Part shown: positions 1 to 9,404 of the stretch, piece by piece | How the letters are laid out: each line of letters opens with the position of its first letter | Position numbering within the stretch: position 1 is the stretch's first letter | Origin: Leucosporidium creatinivorum | Lineage: Eukaryota; Basidiomycota; Microbotryomycetes; Leucosporidiales; Leucosporidiaceae | Direction: 5' to 3' | Length of the DNA: 64,000 bases | NCBI GenBank assembly: GCA_001600635.1 | Contig: BCKL01000018.1 | Span: 489,974 to 553,973 of the forward strand | The notes under the pieces: generated by a model | What the model was told of the DNA's origin: nothing | Databases searched by the model: none | Seen by the model: only the letters and a program-made list of their open reading frames with translations | Translations under genes and position numbers: made by a program

Positions 1-415
1 GTCGGTTCCCGCCGCCACGAGGTCATCGAACCGGGAGACGTCAAAGTCGGTGATGGCTCTCGAGGCGACCTGCAGAGTCGGTGCTCGCTGGTTGAACTTT
101 GCCGGCGAGTCGTATCCGTGGCAAACGAGTGAACCTATGGACGAGCGGAAGTCAGTTCAGTCCCGAGCTCGGTGGTAGCGAACGGCTCACCTGAAGCGCT
201 TCCTTGCGCGAGCCAGTACTCTGTGCACGTCTTGATCAGTTCTGAGCTGTCGGAAGCTGCCGAGGTGGATACAGGAAGTTCAGACCACCATGCGTCGCGC
301 TGCAGAGAAGGGAGGGGTGAGTTGGAGGGGAGCGCTGAACGCCGAGCAGGGTACTTACTTTTCCGACTTGAGCGACGGCATTCTTGTAAGGTGAGCTATA
401 GAATCGAGGAGCCAT
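1..415 (-). CDS. Coronin-like WD40 protein, 5' end (partial)
   Basis: Three spliced exons read leftward and run off the window: 359-415, 191-299 and 1-134, with introns 300-358 and 135-190. The introns have GTAAGT and GTGAGC donors; the second has a CTGAC branch site and a TAG acceptor. The start at 415 gives MAPRFYSSPYKNAVAQVGK, followed by a segment containing KRDAWWSELPVST and, near the end, ITDFDVSRFDDLVAAGTD. The short RF..S.YK opening, the KR-W-ELPVST segment and the FDVSRFDD-LVAAGTD blade resemble the N-terminus of coronins, actin-binding WD40 proteins. It may be closer to the divergent coronin 7 type than to Crn1. A likely 5'-UTR intron acceptor lies just upstream of the ATG. Only about 100 residues are visible, so the family call is tentative. 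Confidence 0.55.
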
Positions 416-1015
416 GCTGACGTAGACCTGCAGAGGGGCAGCCGAGAAGCGTCAGCTGTAAGTCGAGCGGGTGCCGAGTCGTTGCTGAAGCGCCGAGATG
501 GGGTTAGACGCAGCTGAATATGTGTGTCGAGCTAGTCTCGATGGATCTGGCGGTCTGCCGTGTCCCCTACAGCGGCCCTCAGTTGCCCCACAGCGCCTGC
601 TCGTGTCGTACGGCGAGCGCTCCTCGCTGGTCACGACGGGCTCCGTGAAAGCGCTCAAGGCTTGCTGACATTCCGAATCGAGCTGTGCGCGGTCTGCTCA
701 CCTTCTTGGATGCTGCTGGTCCCCTTGCGAGCTGTTGGAATGAGTCGTCACCGGTGGGGCTCGAGCCGACGGGAGAGAAGAGCGAGTTTCTGGCGTTGGG
801 AGAGCTGGAGGTGCTGCTGGGTAGTTGTTACTAGTATTGAACGATGCTGATGAGCTACACGCAGGATGTGGTCGGTTCCAAGCTGCTGAGCTCGGTTCAC
901 AATTCGACTTGACCTCGAATTCGAACTTCAATTCAAGCTTGCCTTCCTTCCGCAACCTCGCTTCATCGTCTTTTTCGCCTCTTCGCCTTCGCCAACCCTA
1001 CAACACTACTACAAC
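416..1015. other. Intergenic region between the coronin-like gene and RPS19
   Basis: About 600 bp separating two divergent genes, so it must carry both promoters. Pyrimidine-rich stretches precede the RPS19 ATG, and a CTGAC plus CTGCAG pattern near 430-460 suggests a 5'-UTR intron of the leftward gene. No further coding potential was recognised; the open frames here lack protein-like composition. Confidence 0.5.
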
Positions 1016-2344
1016 ATGCCTTCCGTCCGCGACGTCAGCCCTTCCGCCTTTGTATTGGCCTACAGCAGCCACCTCAAGCGATCGGGTACGCTTGCAAATT
1101 CTTCCCGCTGGAATCGCTCGCTTTGGGACGGTGTCGGAGGGTAGCAGGGAGCTTGGCGGGACGTGGGATGCATTGGTGTTGGTTTGAGGGATCGCTGGTG
1201 CTGTGGAGGACCGCTGGAGTTGAGTTTCTCTGTGCGGGCGGAGCTGGCGATGGAGGGCGTTGAGCTGGCGATGAGGATGGGCAGGTGTCACTCTGTATTA
1301 GCTCTTGGACTTTAGCACCTTACAGTGGTCCGCAAGGACATGTTTTGTCTAGCTCTCTACTAGTCCCTTCCCTCTTCTCACCCGCCGTTCCCACACACGC
1401 TTTGACCTCTCACCTCGTCTATGAAGGATGACCTGGACGAGGTCGTCCGGAGACGTACTCGTCTATGACGGATGGCCCTACACGGTCGTTCCGAGACGTG
1501 CGGGTCGAGCAGCTGTAGATGGATGGCCGAGAAGGGTTTGGACGAACGTTTGCGACGACAAGGGGTGCTATGTCTGGGTAGCTTGTACAGCAGTAGCATT
1601 TTGCTCGTTCTTGCCGTAGCTTCTCGCTCGCCTTCGGCCAGCTTTCGCAATCCAATGCCTCTCTCTTTCACACCCGGCCGCCGTCGCGAAGCTCGACTAA
1701 CCTTAGCCTTCCTCGACGAACAGGCAAGCTCGAGGTCCCGACCTGGGTCGACATTGTCAAGACTGCTCCCTCCAAGGAGCTCGCTCCCTACGACCAGGAC
1801 TGGTTCTACATCCGCGCTGGTGAGTCTTCGCCTTCCCTCTCGGCGACGACCATCGCTCATCTCGCCCCTTCCCTCGCAGCCGCTGTCGCTCGCCACATCT
1901 ACCTCCGCAAGCACGTCGGTGTCGGATCCCTTCGCAAGGTCCACGGTGGAGCCATCAACCGCGGCAACCGCCCTTCTCACCACGCCGACGCCTCTGGCTC
2001 GGTGCGTTTGCTCTCTGCTCGGTCCTGATGCATCAGATCATGTACTCACATTTTCTTGTACCCTGTTCTGCCCCGTCTCCGATCGCTTTGGTCGCAATTT
2101 ATTAAGGTCGAGCGCCGGGTCCTTCAATCTCTGGGACGCATCGGAGTGCTTGAGAAGGATCCCCGCGGTGGACGTCGCATCTCGCAGGATGGTCAGCGTG
2201 ATCTCGACCGCATCGCTTCGGCCATCGTCGAGGCTGCTCGCGAGGATGAGGAGGAGGAGGAGGAGGACGATGAGGTGAGTCGGCGCTGCGAGACTCTTTT
2301 CGAAGGCGCGGTTCCTAACCAAGACGCTCCTCGATCCACAGTAA
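1016..2344 (+). CDS. RPS19: 40S ribosomal protein S19 (eS19)
   Basis: Five exons: 1016-1085, 1724-1819, 1880-2001, 2107-2274 and 2342-2344, giving 152 residues against about 144 in yeast. eS19 is a component of the small ribosomal subunit head, needed for maturation of pre-40S particles. Diagnostic stretches are [67 protein letters not shown] and [20 protein letters not shown]. Unusual points are a 638-nt first intron, an AAG acceptor before exon 4, a glutamate-rich C-terminus, and a stop codon alone in the last exon directly after the CAG acceptor. The start is chosen because MPSVRDVS matches the family N-terminus and splices in frame. Confidence 0.93.
1086..1723 (+). other. Long first intron of RPS19
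   Basis: 638 nt from a GTACGC donor to a CAG acceptor, roughly six to ten times the local intron size. Introns of this kind in ribosomal protein genes often hold snoRNAs or transcription control elements. I could not identify a C/D or H/ACA snoRNA by eye. Open frames inside it look like shadows. Confidence 0.7.
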
Positions 2345-2552
2345 ACCTCTCGTCAACTGGATGTGTGCTTCGTCGTTTTGTTCGGGAGGAGTGGTTGATT
2401 CTCGCTGCTAGCCATCGCTGAAATGTTCGGCGCTCCCCCGCTGTTGTTACTACCATGTCCATCTTCCTTGACTCAACAAGATGCCTGTCGCCTCGAGAAT
2501 GAACTGCTCTCCCGCCCCTCATCGTTTCGCGACCAGTTTGCCCCTGTTAGGC

Positions 2553-3454
2553 TGCAACTTCACCAACCCAAGAAGTCGCTGCGCCTCTCGCTTCGGGCTT
2601 CGCTCACCAAGTTTCAGGCCGGCTACCTTGACGTCCTCTGTAAGTTCTGACATCCGTTGAATCGTTACAGGACGCTTGCTGGCCCTCTTTCACTCTCTGC
2701 AGACCTTCGTCAGTCTGCCAACGCTTCCCGGCGACGGCTCGGCGCTGGCGTCTGACGTACCTTCTTCTCCCTCCTTGCACACTGGTGGGACTGGACTACC
2801 TTGATCGAAGAGGTCATGCACTCGCTCGACATCTCGTCAAGCAAGGCAAGGTCCTGTACCTCGGTATCTCGGACACGCCTGCTTGGATCGTCGCCGCCGC
2901 CAACACCTGCGCTCGGCGAGCTTGTTTTCTCTAGTCAATCTGGGGAGCCCTCGGCTGACCCTGCACTTTCTCTACTGTAGCAACCACGGCCTCACCCCCG
3001 AGACCGACGAGCCCCATGCTTGGCTGAGCTTCGACAGGCTTTCTCGGCTCTCGCAGACGTGATGTCTTACTATAAGACTCTCTTAGTCCCTTGGTCTTCC
3101 CCATCGTCGGGTGGCCTCTCCCTCTCCTCCAGCCTCCCAGTCGACACAGGCTGACTCCCTCTATCTATTGTAGCGGACGCAAGGTCGAGCACCTCCACGA
3201 CAACATCCAAGCCCTCTCCATCAAGCTCACCGCCGAGCAGATCAAGGAGATCGAGAGTGAGCTTGGCCTGTCGACTTTCATCTCACCCACAAGCTTCACT
3301 GACCTTCGTATCACAACCAGGCGCCAAGGCCTTCCAGCCCGAATTCCCTCAAGACATGATTGGCGGCGACAGCTCCGTCGAGGGCGCCGAGCAGGCCTTT
3401 TTGACGCCATCGAGCGGCACCCTGGACCTTGTGAAGGGCTCAGCTCCTCTCTGA
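2553..3454 (+). pseudogene. Decayed aryl-alcohol dehydrogenase-like aldo-keto reductase
   Basis: Fragments in order match the AAD14-type aldo-keto reductases: PKKSLRLSLRASLTKFQAGYLDVL, with a GTAAGT donor at its end; then [37 protein letters not shown] and NHGLTP; then [20 protein letters not shown] and the C-terminal tail ending at 3454. The N-terminal half, including the catalytic Tyr/Lys region, is absent. There is a one-base loss just after the HSLD segment, a former GT donor near 2935 reads GC, and the central part after HGLTP is missing. Several splice sites are still recognisable, so decay is fairly recent. It may still be transcribed but cannot give a working oxidoreductase. Confidence 0.75.
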
Positions 3455-3836
3455 GCGGGTTTTGAGTTGGTGTAGTTGCTTTTTTGCAGGCTTTCATTCC
3501 AGTACAGCAACGAGGCCTGACCGGGGAGCCTGCGGAACTCAACTCGGCGATGGCCACCTGGTCTTTCAAGGGCGTCTCTTTGGCACACACATCTGAAAGG
3601 GCCAAGCAAGTTAGTATGGCCCGTCTAGTAAGCATCCCCGCGGTCCAGCGTAGCCTCGCCGACCATTTCGCCTGACCTAACTGCTTCAGCCTAAGCTGAG
3701 CCGAGCGACAGCTGACATGCGAGTCAGCTTCGAAGAGAGCCGGAGAAGGAGCGCCTCGGTGCATGATGATGGCAAAAAGACGAGCTTTTTCAGAGACAGG
3801 GGGGTCGCGGGTGAACAGCAGAACGGCCGCCGAGCC
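3455..3836. other. Gene-free stretch between reductase relic and tRNA
   Basis: Nothing recognised. Open frames on both strands have no protein-like features. Confidence 0.4.
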
Positions 3837-3843
3837 AAAAAAA
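3837..3843 (-). terminator. RNA polymerase III terminator of tRNA-Glu
   Basis: Seven A residues on the plus strand, hence a T7 run on the minus strand, a few bases after the tRNA 3' end. This is the usual pol III stop signal. Confidence 0.85.
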
Positions 3844-3846
3844 GTA

Positions 3847-3918
3847 TTCCCCGCCGGGGAATCGAACCCCGGCCACGGCTGTGAGAGAGCCGGATCATAA
3901 CCACTAGACTAGCGAGGA
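3847..3918 (-). tRNA. tRNA-Glu (anticodon CTC)
   Basis: A complete 72-nt cloverleaf on the minus strand. The acceptor stem TCCTCGC pairs with GCGGGGA with one T-G wobble, and A is the discriminator. The D-arm is TAGTCTAGTGGTTATGATC. The anticodon stem CGGCT/AGCCG encloses the loop CTCTCAC, giving anticodon CTC. The T-arm CCGGGGTTCGATTCCCCGG includes the B box. There is no intron and CCA is not encoded. It reads GAG codons, which are abundant in this GC-rich genome. Confidence 0.96.
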
Positions 3919-3921
3919 TGA

Positions 3922-3940
3922 GTTTTTTTTTTTTTTTTTG
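3922..3940 (+). repeat. Poly-T tract
   Basis: A run of about 18 T residues immediately 5' of the minus-strand tRNA. It has the look of a homopolymer slippage tract. It may also be the A-tail remnant of an old retrotransposed insertion, but no partner element is visible. Confidence 0.6.
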
Positions 3941-4639
3941 CGGCTCCCATTTAACCATATAGATACGCCAGCTGTTTGCTCACCCCTGGCGCTTTCTCGG
4001 CGAACTGTCTCGGTGCTCATCTGCCTGGCTGAATCATCTGGCCCGGCGTGGGACTGCTCAGTCTACAACTACACATAGTCGCTCTACCCTGCTCTCAGCC
4101 CCGTCTCCCTCTCCTCCCTCGGCCTGAACTTGGCTCGGTGCTGACGTTTGCCTTTCGCTCTGATCTCCCTGCGCTTGAGCACAGTGGCGCATGCTTAGGC
4201 TTTCAGGTTGTTTCTTCACTTCTCGTTTCTCAGACGTGTGAGCTTAGTGGATGGGGGGTCAATGTCAGCTGTTCTGGATGCGAAACGAAGGACTTCGGCT
4301 CGGCAGCGCAGGCTCGGCTCCGAGCTCAACCAGCTGGTGGCACTGTGGCAGGCTGGAGGCGGGGCAATGCTTCGCCAGGGGGCAGGAGAGCGACAGATAG
4401 TCTAGCTCGTACACCGAGCTCGTCACGCACGCTCGTCTGCTAGCAGGCGCCGCTTCCTTGCAGGCCGTCTCGGCACTCTCGGCGGCTGAGGATTCTCTTC
4501 GCGGCGGCGGTTCAAGGCCCATCTCCATCGATGCAGGGGTATGATGAGGGTTATCCAGAGTCATGCCCGATCTCTGACCGCGTAGCGGCCCGCTTGTCCC
4601 GGTGCAGTGGACCTCTATCGGCTAGAGACATGGAGCGCC

Positions 4640-4800
4640 GAGCGCCGAGCAGGCTCGGGGGCTCTGCCAGCGGTGGAGGCAGGCTTCTTCTCGGCAGCGA
4701 CGGACTTGGGGGCCACTGTAGTAGAAATTGAGAGGTTTGGGTTGGTGGTGAGAGAAGAGCGAGATAAGTTGAGGTGAAAACGGCTAAGGCCGGTGACAAG
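4640..4800 (-). pseudogene. Histone H2B remnant: 5' UTR plus first codons
   Basis: The minus strand repeats the 5' UTR and N-terminal codons of the intact H2B gene at 8271. The shared UTR contains GCTCTTCTCTCACCACCAAC and CTCAA-TCTACTACA, then codons for [15 protein letters not shown]. The initiator ATG is GTG here (4716-4714), and similarity ends after about 20 codons (AGRAPEPA). The histone fold is therefore missing, and the piece cannot encode a histone. With the H2A-like remnant at 5531-6064 it forms a divergent pair in the opposite orientation to the intact pair, so it is best read as one half of an inverted duplicate of the histone locus. Confidence 0.82.
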
Positions 4801-5530
4801 TTCCCTGTCGCTGCTGCATCTATTGCGTCTATCTTGTCGGGTGGAAAGTGTATAGACTACCATGATCTCGTTCGCAATCTGAGCGAACCGTTCCACCGTC
4901 TGCGGAGTCGTGAGCCTAGAGCAGATGCTTAGGTTCGGCGATAGCTTCGGCGAAGGCAGCTCAACCAGGCCATCGGGTCCGTGCCATGCGACGCCAAGAT
5001 AGGTACAAGGCATACGAGAGAGCGCATATCGTTTAGGTTCTACAAGGAAGGGCACAAGCGAGGAGGCCACACCCGGTGAGCGGGCGGCAGCTCAGGCCTC
5101 AAGCGCTCGGCGCTTGTGCCGTGTCTTCATATTGCTTGCTTGTGTTGCTCTCTGCTCCGGAGGCTCTATCTCTCTCTTGAACACACCTGAAGACCTCGTC
5201 GGGACCCCACTTCCTGTGACTACGATCCCGCCTTCTCACGATTTCACCTCGGCGCTCGGCGACGGGAGGAAGGCAGCGCCGAGAGGGTAGCAGCGAGGGA
5301 CACGAGCGCACTGCACCAGAAGATATCCATGCAAGAAGCGAGGTCCACCATGTGGCTTCCGACGAAGTGACTTCGATGTCTGAAAAGGGAGCGCCGGCTC
5401 GGCTTCAGTTCCCTCTCTCCGTCCTCTCCCCCCTCTCGAGCTCTGTTCTCTCTCGCTTCAGAGTCTGCTCTGCGCTTCAAGCATACTGTAGACTCTCGCG
5501 CACGGTCTGCACTCTGCACACTCTCACATC
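4801..5530. other. Former promoter region of the relic histone pair
   Basis: This separates the H2B remnant (-) from the H2A-like remnant (+). It is about 800 bp between the two start points against 330 bp in the intact pair, so it has taken in extra DNA. A minus-strand frame around 4830-5030 has a vaguely protein-like composition (TYLGVAWHGPDGLVELP, ICSRLTTPQTV) but I cannot assign it. No splice context supports it as a gene. Confidence 0.4.
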
Positions 5531-6064
5531 ATGAAGACAACCGGCGGCCAAACCAAAACGGTCAGGCTGAGAGGATCCGTTGCTCAAGTAAGTCTGCTCA
5601 GCTAATGCTACTCTACTCGGCTGGAGCTCACTTAGTACTTCCTCCTCGGTCCTACACGCCTACAGCTCACGCCGGTCTCACCTTCCCCGGGTCGTCGCTG
5701 CTTGCCTGCTCGCTAATTCATCAGCTCCGACCTGTCTCGCCGGACGGCGCGGAACGAGCTACACCTGACCAAGTTGCCTTTGCCCGCTCTCCGTCGCTCA
5801 CTTTCCTCTTCTTGACCCACCACATTTAGCTGCATTCACACTCGGCTTCGCAAGGGTCGCTGTGCTGCGAGGGTCGGGAAGAAGCGCCGAGGGAGTTTCA
5901 AGCGCGCGTGAGTGCTCCTCGCTGTCGATGTGGGCGTAGGCGAAAAGAAGAAGAGAGAGTCGAAGCTGACCTACTGTCACTTCCCGTGGAACAGTCTACC
6001 TTGCTGCCGCGATGGAGTACCTCATCGCCGAGATCCCTGAGCTGGCTGGCGAGGCTGCTCAGTG
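5531..6064 (+). pseudogene. Divergent H2A-like remnant
   Basis: Three blocks. The first is 5531-5587, MKTTGGQTKTVRLRGSVAQ, ending at a GTAAGT donor. The second, from about 5830, reads IHTRLRKGRCAARVGKKRR and ends at GTGAGT near 5909. The third, 5998-6064, reads YLAAAMEYLIAEIPELAGEAAQ and then a stop. These align with H2[17 protein letters not shown] and [23 protein letters not shown]. The intron before VYLAA sits where the intact H2A gene (exon edge 7704) has one. The GLQFPVG core, the docking region and the C-tail are lost, and the reading frame is not kept cleanly across the junctions. It is a host gene relic rather than a working variant, though a short transcript cannot be excluded. Confidence 0.68.
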
Positions 6065-7335
6065 AATCGGAGGCTGCTTCTCTCACTTCTAGTCGGCGCA
6101 GGCCTCAGAGGCTAACCTGGAGCACTCAGTACACGTATACAGATCCAAAGAGAGACCAAGGCGACAAACCTCATCTCTGCAGGCCGAGCCGAGTCGTTCG
6201 TGGCATCGACCGAAAGTCGGCGCCTGGTCGCTGCTCCCCCGCCTTCCTTGTTCGCCATCTTCGGCGGCTTGTTGTTATCTCTACATCTCTTCACGCATTG
6301 CCTACCACCCTTCTCGGCGTTGTCTCGCCGTTCGGTCGGACCCGAGTCCCTCGAGCTCACCTCCTCGGCGCTCGCTCCGGTGCACCAGTGCAGATTATAG
6401 AGCTCAATACCCATCTCTAGAACGCCGCCATCTTGCGCGCGGTGCTAGGTGATTGTCAAGTGCCAGGTGCGCCGCCGCCAGTGCTGCTCGGCGCTCTCGT
6501 ACCCTCGGGACTCGGAGTTGGCGGTCGCCGCCCTCAGCAACGCCTAGCGATCACCGGGTAGCATAGTGCGGTGACAGGGACGATTTTTTTCAGCAGAATG
6601 AAGCAAAGGCAACTACAGAACAGGACCTCGAGCTCCACTCGATTATCAGCTCCGAGCTCAAGAGCGACGAGCATGCGCAGCGGCGAGCTCTCACCGAGCT
6701 GGGCCAGGCAACGCTGGGGCGACGATACTAGCGGAAACTGGCGAAAGTAAGAGCTTGGAGAAGTCTGACGCCTCCGGAGAAGCCCATAAAACCACCACCT
6801 CAAGCGCCGAACCTGGGCGCCGAGCTTCGTGAGCGATTTGCCGAGCCGCTCTCATCTGCCCAAAGGTTGTCGCCCGACCGGGCCAGAGCTTAACAGGGAG
6901 TGGCGTATGTAGATGCACACCTGCCTGTATACACACGAGCACTCGCTCCTCAAAGCAAGTTGAAGTTCGGCTCAAGTTCGGTGCAAGCTCGCTGCTCGTT
7001 GCGAGGCGCTGAGCGACGCGTCAATGGACCGAGAAGCTTCCGATCATCAGGAATAGGCTCCAACATACGCAAAGCCCAGTGGTATATCTAGCTGCAGCCT
7101 CTGGACGAGGAGAAGGATACGCTTTTCGAGTTCCGCACGTGACTTCGGCGCAGGGTTGAGTGAGCCAGAGGGCTTCGCAGTCACGCACGGAGGCCGCTCT
7201 CAAGCTCGCGGGGATTCGGGACAATGAAGATGAAAGTTGGTGGCGGTAAACGCAGCACAGCAAATGATGTTTTCAACACGGTCACGAAGAAAGAGCGAAG
7301 GGGGGTAGCCAGAGGGTGAGAGAAGAACGAGCAGA
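6065..7335. other. Gene-poor stretch before the histone pair
   Basis: About 1.27 kb with many short overlapping open frames on both strands and frequent copies of a GCGCCGAG/CTCGGCGC motif. No splice-supported gene, tRNA or mobile element was recognised. The right end must hold the H2A 3' UTR. Confidence 0.45.
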
Positions 7336-7941
7336 TTATTCCTTGTCTCCCTTCTTGGACTTCCTGCAAAGGTGGAGAAGGGTAAGCGACCAAGTCCGAG
7401 TCTGAACAGCGTCGAAGGGAACGTACTGGGGAAGGAGCTCCGAGTGGATGTTGGGGAGGACTCCACCCTGGGAGATGACGACGTGTCCGAGAAGACGGTT
7501 GAGCTCCTCGTCGTTCTGGAGTGTAGTAGAGTAAAGGTCAGCCAATGTCGACGAGAGAAAGCTCAAAGCCGAAGTGGGAACGTACGCGGATGGCGAGCTG
7601 AAGGTGACGGGGGATGATGCGGGACTTCTTGTTGTCGCGGGCGGCGTTTCCAGCGAGCTCGAGGATCTCAGCAGAGAGGTACTCGAGGACGGCGGCGAGG
7701 TAGACTAGCGAAGGAAAAAGGGACCAGGTCAGCGTCGGTCTTCGAAGCGAAGGCCAAACATTGGCGAAAGAGGTCACTCACCGGGAGCTCCGGCTCCGAC
7801 ACGCTGAGCGTAGTTTCCCTTGCGAAGGAGACGGTGGATACGTCCGACGGGGAACTGGAGACCAGCCTTGGCCGAGCGAGATTGGGCCTTGTCAGAGGCG
7901 GCGGCGCCGGCCTTTCCTCCTGACTTTCCTCCGGAAGACAT
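7336..7941 (-). CDS. H2A: Histone H2A
   Basis: Four exons on the minus strand: 7782-7941, 7586-7704, 7427-7515 and 7336-7363, giving 131 residues. It forms the nucleosome with H2B. The protein opens [12 protein letters not shown] and contains [71 protein letters not shown] and NIHSELLP. It ends in QKSKKGDKE rather than the SQE motif, so this copy lacks the C-terminal damage-response SQ site common in fungal H2A. It is divergently transcribed from H2B with only 330 bp between start codons, implying a shared S-phase promoter. The three introns mean its mRNA depends on splicing, as is usual in basidiomycetes. Confidence 0.96.
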
Positions 7942-8270
7942 GTTGTAGTAGATTAAGGTGGGTGGGTGAAGGGTGGGTGAAGAGGTGAGGGAAGTTGTAG
8001 CGAAGTACGAGTGTGTGAAGAGAGGAGAAGGAGAGGAAGAGGTGAAGTTGATGGGAAGTCGTTGGAGGCAGCAAAGAGGGTACGTATCTGAAAAGGACTT
8101 TGAGCACGACAGGTGAGGGAGAGGCAAAAGCCATACGCACCCTCCAATTTCCTGCCCTCGCCCTTGGCAGCTTTGTCGGCTTCGTCTCCCTCTCTCCTTC
8201 CTTCCTCTTCACTTCAACTTCTCCCGCTCTTCTCTCACCACCAACACCAAACCTCTCAACCTCTACTACA
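7942..8270. promoter_or_regulatory. Shared bidirectional histone promoter
   Basis: 329 bp between the H2A and H2B start codons. It carries the 5' UTRs of both genes, which are pyrimidine-rich in the transcribed sense. Core-histone pairs arranged this way are normally co-regulated in the cell cycle. I could not fix a specific factor site by eye. Confidence 0.7.
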
Positions 8271-8908
8271 ATGGCCCCCAAGTCCGCCGCTGCCGAGAAG
8301 AAGCCCGCTTCCACCGCTGGAAAGGCCCCCGCCTCCAAGGCTCCCGCTGGAAAGGCACCTGTACGTTCAACTCTCTTCGGCTTTGCAAGAAGTACATACG
8401 CTGACCCCCTGCCGCTTCCCACAGGCCAAGAAGGCCGTCAAGAAGGCGCCTGCTGCCGAGGGAGACAAGAAGAAGAAGCGCAAGATCCGCAAGGAGACCT
8501 ACTCGTCCTACATCTACAAGGTCCTCAAGCAGGTCCACCCCGACACTGGAATCTCCAACAAGGCCATGCTCATCCTCAACTCGTTCGTCAACGACATCTT
8601 CGAGCGCATCGCTGGAGAGGCCTCCAAGCTCGCTTCCTACAACAAGAAGTCGACCATCTCTTCCCGCGAGATCCAGACCTGTAAGTTGCACTTCTTTTGC
8701 ACCGCCTCGGCGCGACGGCGCGACCTCGCAAACATTGGCTGATCCTCGTTCCAAACAGCCGTCCGCCTCATCCTTCCCGGAGAGCTCTCCAAGCACGCTA
8801 TCTCTGAGGGCACCAAGGCCGTCACCAAGGTGAGCAGCTATACTAGAACAGATCCCGAGCTCGGCGCTGACCCTCGTCTCTCCCTCGCAGTTCTCCTCCT
8901 CCAAGTAG
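8271..8908 (+). CDS. H2B: Histone H2B
   Basis: Four exons: 8271-8360, 8425-8680, 8759-8829 and 8891-8908, giving 144 residues. The lysine/alanine-rich N-tail opens [20 protein letters not shown]. The histone fold follows: [69 protein letters not shown] and [20 protein letters not shown], then VTKFSSSK. The TKFSSSK end includes the lysine that is ubiquitinated in fungal H2B. The last intron contains the sequence CTCGGCGCTGACC, a clear branch site. Its 5' UTR and first codons are the source of the remnant at 4640-4800. Confidence 0.97.
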
Positions 8909-9404
8909 AGCACTTCGGCGCTAGTTTCGCTTCACCCATTCGTTCTTTCTTCCAGCCAGTCAATGTTGCCACCACTTTACCACGCCAATACCATTGTGCC
9001 GTACCCTATCACTTTTTAGCTGCCAGCGAACTTGAGAGAGCATCACAAACAATCACGAGTCAGGTCCCTTCACGCGACGAGATGTTGAGGCATGCGGCCA
9101 AGTCGGTGTACTGCAGCTGCTGTACGCTTGCAATGCACTTATAATATCCGTCTCTGTTGTGCAGTGGTAGCCTCGTCCTGCCTACTTCCGGACACGTCAA
9201 TGCGAAGCGCGCCCCTACTTCAACGCCGAGCTCCCTGCGCTCGTTGATGCGCTCGACTCTCTGCGCTCGACCAGATAGATGAACGCAAGATATGCACAAC
9301 TCTACACAAAACCAGCTATTGAACACAACATTGTCGTCGCAGCTAAAATAACATCAAGACAGAAGATCCCCTCTCCACGCCCCTACCCGCTCGTAGGGTC
9401 TCCA
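8909..9404. other. Intergenic: 3' ends of H2B and the histidine kinase
   Basis: A convergent intergenic stretch of about 500 bp. It should hold the two 3' UTRs. No other feature was recognised. Confidence 0.5.

Noticed and set aside
5531-6064. Working H2A.Z gene
   Set aside because: The GLQFPVG core, docking domain and C-terminal helix are missing, and the block joins do not hold one frame.
3919-7335. Mobile element or LTR element to explain the gene-poor zone
   Set aside because: No terminal repeats, integrase, reverse transcriptase or transposase motifs were seen. The recognisable parts are host gene relics.
8266-8913. Long minus-strand open frame over H2B
   Set aside because: It is the mirror of the spliced H2B exons. 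GC-rich codon use leaves long open antisense frames throughout this window, and it has no splice signals or family match of its own.
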